A stretch of DNA of 64,000 nt from Pithys albifrons albifrons (taxonomy: Eukaryota; Chordata; Aves; Passeriformes; Thamnophilidae): contig NC_092461.1 of assembly GCF_047495875.1 (NCBI RefSeq), positions 92,820,431 through 92,884,430 on the forward strand. The letters are read 5' to 3'. Of this stretch, positions 57,778-64,000 are shown piece by piece; the stretch's first letter is position 1, and every line of letters begins with the position of its first letter. A program made the translations under genes and the position numbers. The notes under the pieces are model-generated. The model was not told the origin of the DNA, made no database searches, and was given only the letters and a program-made list of their open reading frames with translations.

Positions 57778-58496
57778 TGGAAGGTTCCTGGTTTCAGGAT
57801 GTGTTTCTGTTGGTACTGATGGTATAAGAACACTTAATGCGCCAAAGCAGTACAAATTAAGATGATAAAGTCTCCTCTTACCTTTGTCCTGCTAAAATAA
57901 GTCAGTCAGGGTGATATCCCTACTAGTCCTGCTCTAAGGAACTAGTCTTTGGATTTGCTGTGTTGTCAAAATTATTGTGCTGGGAAGGAATCTAAAATGA
58001 ATTTAATCTTAATTGGCATTACTAAAAAGTACAGTTTGGGTTTTCTCAGCAAAGATTCTGAGTTTTCATATTTACAGATTTAATTTTGGTTGATTTACCC
58101 TTCAATAGCACCAAATTATTTTTGTGAGCTCTAAAGCCAGTGTCTGAACTTGTTTATTTAAACTTTATTATATGAGAAGTGGCTGCAGATTTTAAACTTA
58201 CAGAACAGGCAACTGAATAGTGCTTGATTTAACTTGTATTACCATAGTTAGTTCCTTCCGTTCATAGACACTACACTGTTTATTAGTTAAAAGATGATTT
58301 GATGGGATTCCTCTGTCCAAACTTTGATGAATGCAGTCTAGACTTCTATATCACAACTACCTTGATCAGAGTCCCTGCAAATATATTGAGGAAAACAGGC
58401 ATTTCTTACAGAGCATGATTTGCTTGGTCTACCACAGATACATACCAAAGCATAAGACTTAGTTTCATTCTGGAGTTGCCTGCACCTTTCTTTAAG

Positions 58497-58554
58497 ATGA
58501 ATAAAGACAACTTGCCCAGATGCAAATATCTGGGTAAGTTGTTTGACTTTTCAT
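58497..58554 (+). repeat. Imperfect hairpin of about 24 bp
   Basis: The core arms 58505-58521 and 58528-58544 pair over 17 positions, two of them G:U, around the 6-base loop gcaaat. After a small internal loop, ATGAA (58497-58501) and TTCAT (58550-58554) extend the stem. The G:U pairs favour folding of a plus-strand RNA. It may be a small-RNA precursor or a decayed inverted-repeat transposon; no evidence separates these. Confidence 0.6.
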
Positions 58555-58993
58555 GGATATCACAGATGACACAGATTACATCTCCTGAGAGGACCATCTT
58601 ACAAAAGAAAGATGAATTAAAACAAACACAGAACTAAAATATTATTCCCTTCTTACACAATTACTTATTGCATATAGTAGCATATCTTTGAAAACAGTTG
58701 AAGAACAAATGTTTAGAAGAAAGGTTTGCAAAAAGGCCAGTAAAGAAAACAATATCTGCTCACAAACGATAACACTGCTGTCACCTGTACAAATAGAGTG
58801 GAGCACACAAACAGAAGCTGAGCTCAGCCAAAGATGACTGCTGGGCACTTACATATTTGGGCTTAGGATTTTCCTTGAAATTTCCTACTGTTTTAACTAG
58901 TTTAAGCTAGTTGTTTAGCTTTTCCTGGTAATACAGTACTTCAAAGGTCTATGACTGTTCAAAGATACATTAAAGAATTTCCATTTCTGTTTC

Positions 58994-59031
58994 CAGTTTT
59001 GTTGGCCCTTGGCCCTTGGCCAACAAAACTG
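58994..59031. repeat. Perfect 14-bp inverted repeat with GGCCCTT units in the loop
   Basis: The arms cagttttgttggcc (58994-59007) and ggccaacaaaactg (59018-59031) are exact reverse complements around a 10-base loop. GGCCCTT is repeated in tandem between and into the arms. Confidence 0.9.
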
Positions 59032-59709
59032 ACCTAGGCACCAAAGTCAAACACAAATATGGGCATAAGTAACAGTGCAAATATATTCTAGAACTGACCC
59101 AATACTTTTTTGTGACATGAAAGAGGAATTTCTGTTAACCACACAGCTTCTTAGGTCGGTCACAAGACCACTCTTCTGAGATATGTTAAATAATAGTTAT
59201 AGTTCCCTCAAAAAAATCAGCATGAGGAATCCAAACTCAGCTCTCCCCCACTCTAAATGATTGTCCCAGCTCCCAGATTGATATTTTGCTCTTTCTTTGT
59301 GGTAAATTAATACTTATTTATTTACACATAACAAAAAAGAAGCAGCATGAAAGACTTAGAAATTTATCCCCAATATATCTCAGGAGCAGTTCAGTAACTT
59401 TAGAATAAAGAGAGGTTTTGATGCAAATTCCTGCTCTGCATCTAGTGGAGAATGGAACTACATCTGAATTATGCACTTTTCATGTGGGTGTTCTGCCTGA
59501 TAGGCACAGGGACTGAGCAAAGTTGCATCTGACAGCATGCTTTCTTGTAAGAAAACACCTAATCCGTCCTGAGGTAGCAGAGCTTTGATGCACCATATTT
59601 TAGTGTAAGTCTGGAGCAGGCAAATGTTGGTGTAAGTATGAGCATGCAGAGAGTTAAATATCAGGTAAACATCTGAGGAACAGCTCAGAGGATCTACATT
59701 CTTACTAAT

Positions 59710-59727
59710 TAATTGGTAAACCAATTA
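59710..59727. repeat. 8-bp inverted repeat with 2-base spacer
   Basis: TAATTGGT and ACCAATTA are exact reverse complements around AA. The arms contain ATTGG/CCAAT motifs. It is short enough to be chance. Confidence 0.8.
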
Positions 59728-62307
59728 CAATCACTTTCAATTAAATCCATAATATTCAGTTACTAAATAAAACAAATTTATCATCCAAGCTTAGCAATTT
59801 GTTTTCACCTGGCAAGGACATTCAGATGGTATATGTGCCAAAACCAAAAGAGAACCACAAAAACCAGTCAAAATTATAAGTGATTAACTTTATAGACACT
59901 TTTGCAAGAACTAGATTCTATGCACACCTTTTGCATTTGCAGTCCTTAGAGAAGGCATTTCACATGCTTGATATAACTACATTTCTTGAAGGAAATAAGT
60001 ATTTGTATTTCTTATGCCTCAAGAAACTAATTTCTTCAACTGACTACTTAATATTAATATTGGTTCAGAGATCAAAGTAGGCTGTAGAACAATACCTTAA
60101 AAATTAAAAGCAGCTATAGTCCTGGATGAATATTTAATACATGTGCAAAATGAGGTCTCTTACATTGTCTGTCAGATTACAGCTTTGACTGTGTGAGATG
60201 CTGAAAGTCCTGAATGCCCAATCAATTTAACATTCCAAGATTGACTCACAACTTTGCTGTATCAGGCTCAGAGCTTACAATGGTACAACTACACTGTCTC
60301 CACAAAGCACTGCTTAATTAAAGCACATACACAGCAGTAATTCATCATACCATAAGCTATTGCTGATTAAAACCTGTAAGCTGGTTTTAAAACCTTGTGC
60401 ACTCATTATAATCAACAGTAGGGAAGGATTCCTAGAGGCTTGACCCATTTCCAATGCAATTTGACCCAATTCACTGTGATGCAGCTTCATTTATATTTTA
60501 TCTGTTGATTGGGTTTTATCCATCTAACAGATCACCTATTGATTTCTACACAACAGCTCAATTTTATAGAATTATTCCACATGAAAAGAGAGAAACAACT
60601 ATTGTTCAGTTTTGTTTGTCTTTGGTCACCCCATTGGGATTAATTACCTAACATCATCTTGCTAGGTTGTTTTGAAAAATGAAATACGGATGGCATAACC
60701 TTCCTGGCAGCTTGTTCTACTACTTGACCATTACATAGAATTACCCAGTGATTTGGCTGACTAAATTTTCCCCTACTTCCTTCTCTACCCTTAGGACAAC
60801 AGGTAAAAATTCTATCCTTGAGAATAGCTGCTAAAATGTACTATAAGAACAGAAACTTATCAAGTGTACAAGCCAGGAAGCTTTCCTACTGTTTCAGACC
60901 TTTATGAAGCACCCATATCTTTTAGTTTAGGGAATAAGTGGCACTTTCTTGAATATCAATTCACAAATCTCAGATGAGAATTCCCAGCAAACTCATACCG
61001 TCTGAGAAAAGGGAATACACAGGAGAATATTCTAGTCAAAACATAAAGGAATTTACCACTATTCCAGGGACTGATTGCTACTAACCATCTTCAAAGACTG
61101 GAAAATACACACATCATGGTGATGTAGAGGATATATTCTGTGTTGCTTATGCTGGATATAAGACAACAATATGTGTCCATGACTGTTTTTTATACAAAAT
61201 TTAACCAATTTTAAAATTCTTAGCACTTTTACCACAGGAAGAATTAAACCTAATTTTCAAGGTCTAGTTTCCTAGGAGTCCTCTGCTCTGGGAAGACACT
61301 AACAAACATGAATTAAAAAAAGGGAAATGCAGAGAATCCTAAACTTTGTATTTCTTTTCTGTACATCTTGGAAAGCCTTCGCATTTTTGTATTAGTCAAG
61401 AAACTATTTGGAATGCTGGGGGGTAAACAATTTGACTGAATTAGAGTAACATTATGAAACATTTCAACTCTGTGTTTCCATCTCCATCCTGAGCAATGTA
61501 AAACAGGGACAGAATTTCACTTTCTTAATGCAAAGTGACTAAGAGCCGCTCTATGACCTAATCTCTCACTCCAGTTAAAACTGGGTCTGTCAGCATAAGA
61601 CCATTCCAGTTTCTTTATCTGGACCCTGAATGAGCTTACCTCAGCTGCTTGCAACTTTTCAGTTGCTGGAGATTTTCTGCATTAGTAAATTTATACTTAA
61701 GAATAGAAGGAAAAAAAACTTGTGACCTTTTACCTTTGATCCTATAATTGCTGACTTTTGAGTGCTTGGTTTATGGCACACAAATGTCACATTTCACTCC
61801 TGTCTCCTACTTTTTGTTTTTAATAAGAGTTGCAAGGCCAACATGAAGGGAAAGCAAGCAAGTGGAATATACCTAGTCTTAAATAAAACATAATATTTCA
61901 TCCCATATTTATCCAAAATGAAGAGAATATAAATGTCATTTTGAATGAATACCTCTTGAATGAGTGTAAATTACAGACAGTCACAAAATAATTATATTGT
62001 AATGACGACTACTAATGAGCCACTTTTACACCTGTTCTTTTAGTCTGTATATTAGTGAGCTGGTGAAAGCACAAAGCAACAGATAATGCTAAAGCCTAGA
62101 AATCATCTCTTCTCTCACTGTCCTTTTCACCTGCAGCCTGTAGTTATCTGAAGTTCAGGAAAAGCACTGCTAATTTTGGCGTTCAAATGTACATAATTTT
62201 AATGAATCCACAGCTGTGTCAGCCCATAGGCTTGAGTGCACCTTCCCCCCATTACCCATGCTTGGCTACGGCAGCTCTGTTTGAGGGAAGGAGGCTGAAT
62301 GTAATTG

Positions 62308-62440
62308 CAGAATCACAGAATCATTGTGGTTGGAAAAGATCTCCAAGATCATTGAGTCTAACCTTTGACCGACCTCTACCTTGTCAACTTGATCACAGCA
62401 CAATGTGCCACGTCCAGTCATTTCTTGAATTCCTCAAATC
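62308..62440 (-). mobile_element. CR1 LINE fragment, minus orientation
   Basis: It starts cagaatcacagaatcattgt and ggttggaaaagatctccaag, followed by tcattgagtctaacctttg and a segment resembling ccttgtcaacttgatcacag. This is the typical reverse complement of a CR1 3' end of the subfamily with GGTTGGAAAAGACCT. The right boundary is uncertain. An open frame across it is a by-product of the repeat. Confidence 0.85.
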
Positions 62441-63083
62441 TGTCACTAAAGAGGCAGTACACATTTCTGTAGTATCTGCTGCCCAGCACAAGGAGATATG
62501 TATGCAGATTGTGAAGGCTCAAACTTACTCTTCCAGTACATCTGTCCATGGCCCTGAGGCATAGGAAGTCCTGCCAGGAATGCTAGTTGGATTGCTTTGC
62601 ATGGGTGCATCTGTAGGCAGCAAAAAGAGCCTCTTCTTCCAACTTCTCTGCCCGTGCAAGAGAAGCCAAGGTTTTGCTAAATGGAAGAGCTCCAGGCCAA
62701 TTACTGCAAATAAATTGAACCTGACAGATAATTTAAGATAAACTTTTATTCCTTTTAGGATCTCATGCAAAGTAAGTCTCAACACAAAATTCCACAAGGC
62801 AGAGCTGAGGAACTTTGCAATGCTCCTACCTAAAGCATTTTTCTTTCTTTATTCCGTAAAAGAGCAAGAAAACATTATCATTATTCTGGCCAGATCTTCT
62901 TTGTCAATCACAAAAATGTCTAAGAGGAGAAAAGCTTGTAAAAATGCTTGCATGCTCAAGTCTTCAGTTACAAAGCTGAGTGAGATGCATTTATCTGGCT
63001 ACTTCATCTTACAAAAGAGTTAGGTTTTGGATTTGCTCCGTTTGGGATGGGGATGTCTTCAGTGACTTGGCTGCCAGGTAGTC

Positions 63084-63212
63084 TCACAGAATATTCTGAG
63101 TTGGAAGGGAGCTACAAGGATCATTGAGTCCAGCTCGTAAGTGAATGGCCCATATAGGGATCAAACCCATGACTTTGGTGTGATTAGCACCAAGCTTTGA
63201 GCAACTGGTAAT
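63084..63212 (-). mobile_element. tRNA-Ile-derived SINE with CR1-like tail (TguSINE1 type), minus orientation
   Basis: The plus strand shows the CR1-like tail first (tcacagaatattctgagttg, then gctacaaggatcattgagtc), then the reverse complement of tRNA-Ile: gaatggcccatatagggatc, aaacccatgactttggtg, tgattagcaccaagctttg. This copy has the same organisation as the one at 47.7 kb but in opposite orientation, and the anticodon region is better preserved. It is sense relative to GABBR2. Confidence 0.9.
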
Positions 63213-63683
63213 ATTTGAGAAAATCCATTTTAGGTAGGGTTTTCAAAATGTGTGAGTGACTCATTTGTCTTTCCCCCTAACATTTTATCTTTTATATTTC
63301 TTACATTTAGTCAGCCTCTTCTATACCTTTAGACAGATCATAGAAGGCTAAAAAAACCCCAAACTTTCATTAAAGAAAAAAAAAGAAATATGTATCAATA
63401 AGAAAGACAGAAGCACAAGTCTAACTCAAGTCCAGAGGAGGGATGAAACATTTTACTTACGCAATGGTGCACAGCAGGAGTACAGCATTCTATAGCCATA
63501 GGAAATGTCTATGTGTTTATGGCTTGCAAGCCCAGAGTCTTTTCCAGAACCTGTGCTTTTGTAAACCCCACTAATTCCAGCCCACAGCTGGAGTTATGTG
63601 CACCACTGATGTTAGCTAGTACAGTACATCAGCTGGCCTAAAGCTGCCTGAATCTTTCAGGGATTAAAATAGGCCTGAAGTGC

Positions 63684-63732
63684 TGAAAAATGAACCTGTA
63701 ACACAGAGGCAATAATCTACCATTTGGCTACA
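63684..63732 (-). repeat. Possible fossil of another tRNA-derived SINE
   Basis: On the minus strand TAGCCAAATGG (63730-63720) fits the RNA polymerase III A-box pattern, and AGGTTCA (near 63691-63697) fits a degraded B box, with a spacing about 10 nt shorter than in a real tRNA. The stretch between them resembles a tRNA-Gly-like head. I cannot name a family. The match could be chance. Confidence 0.3.
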
Positions 63733-64000
63733 CATTATCACTTAGGTTATCAGCTGAATTTATCAAACCTGGATATGAGCAGTTAAAAAGCTTTTGATGA
63801 TTTATAGCTTCTGTATACAACTGCAGCCTTAAATTCAACTTATCATTTTCTGGGTGTGAAAATTCACAAATGTTTTTTCAAAAATTTTGCTCTCTTCTTG
63901 GAATCCAACAAGCCCTTTTTGTATTTACTGACCTTTGGGATTCACACTTCAGGGACTTTTCAAAGTCTTTCCCTTTGAAAGGGGGGAAGCACAGATCAAA

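Larger units (their letters stand above)
41038..64000 (-). other. GABBR2: Intron upstream of the linker exon (3' part)
   Basis: This is at least 22,963 bp of intron running out of the window. The expected preceding exon, encoding the end of the Venus-flytrap domain, was searched for on the minus strand and not found. This part is the richest in mobile elements: two tRNA-Ile SINEs, three CR1 fragments and one solo LTR. It also has several small inverted repeats and a GC-richer segment at about 48590-48900 of unknown nature. Confidence 0.85.

Noticed and set aside
62187..62564. 125-codon plus-strand open frame
   Set aside because: Its middle is the reverse complement of a CR1 3' end, so the frame is incidental.
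63135..63212. tRNA-Ile gene on the minus strand
   Set aside because: Same organisation: tRNA head plus CR1 tail, with disrupted stems.
41038..64000. Missing Venus-flytrap exon of GABBR2 within this stretch
   Set aside because: I looked for the reverse complement of the expected segment (such as VVFRNGERMGTIKF) and found no match, so the exon lies upstream of the window.

Overview
The window is vertebrate nuclear DNA, almost certainly from a bird and probably a songbird. It is AT-rich, depleted in CpG and has no long open reading frames or operon-like gene packing. It carries several CR1 LINE 3' fragments, two tRNA-Ile-headed SINEs with CR1-like tails (the TguSINE1 type known from zebra finch) and one solo LTR with avian-type sequence. 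None of the longer open frames looks like a protein gene.

The only recognisable gene is GABBR2 (GABA-B receptor subunit 2, GB2), a class C GPCR, on the minus strand. Five exons are legible, all with GT/AG splice sites and compatible phases. In transcript order they are 41037-40957 (linker after the Venus-flytrap domain), 37939-37789 (TM1), 37305-37173 (TM2 and extracellular loop 1), 25044-24937 (TM3 and intracellular loop 2) and 11243-11121 (TM4). Joined, they read through without a break for 198 complete codons plus one split codon at the start. The upstream exons (signal peptide, Venus-flytrap domain) must lie beyond position 64000. The downstream exons (TM5-TM7, coiled coil, C-tail) must lie before position 1. 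The whole window is therefore the middle of one large gene. In chicken this part of human 9q22 corresponds to the Z chromosome, so Z linkage is a plausible but untested inference.

Layout: 1-11120 is intron with one CR1 and a compound microsatellite. 11121-25044 holds the TM4 and TM3 exons around a 13.7-kb intron. 25045-37172 is a 12.1-kb intron with two CR1 copies and a (TAC)n(CAA)n repeat. 37173-41037 is a compact cluster of three exons. 41038-64000 is the 3' part of an intron of at least 23 kb. It carries most of the mobile elements: three CR1 fragments, two SINEs and the solo LTR, plus several hairpins.

I found no undescribed multi-gene system. The best leads are the sense-oriented solo LTR inside the gene, a repeat-built polypyrimidine tract at the TM4 splice acceptor, an imperfect hairpin of pre-miRNA size near 58.5 kb, and amino-acid changes clustered in the extracellular linker. 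Comparisons with human GB2 and with repeat families are from memory; no search was run.
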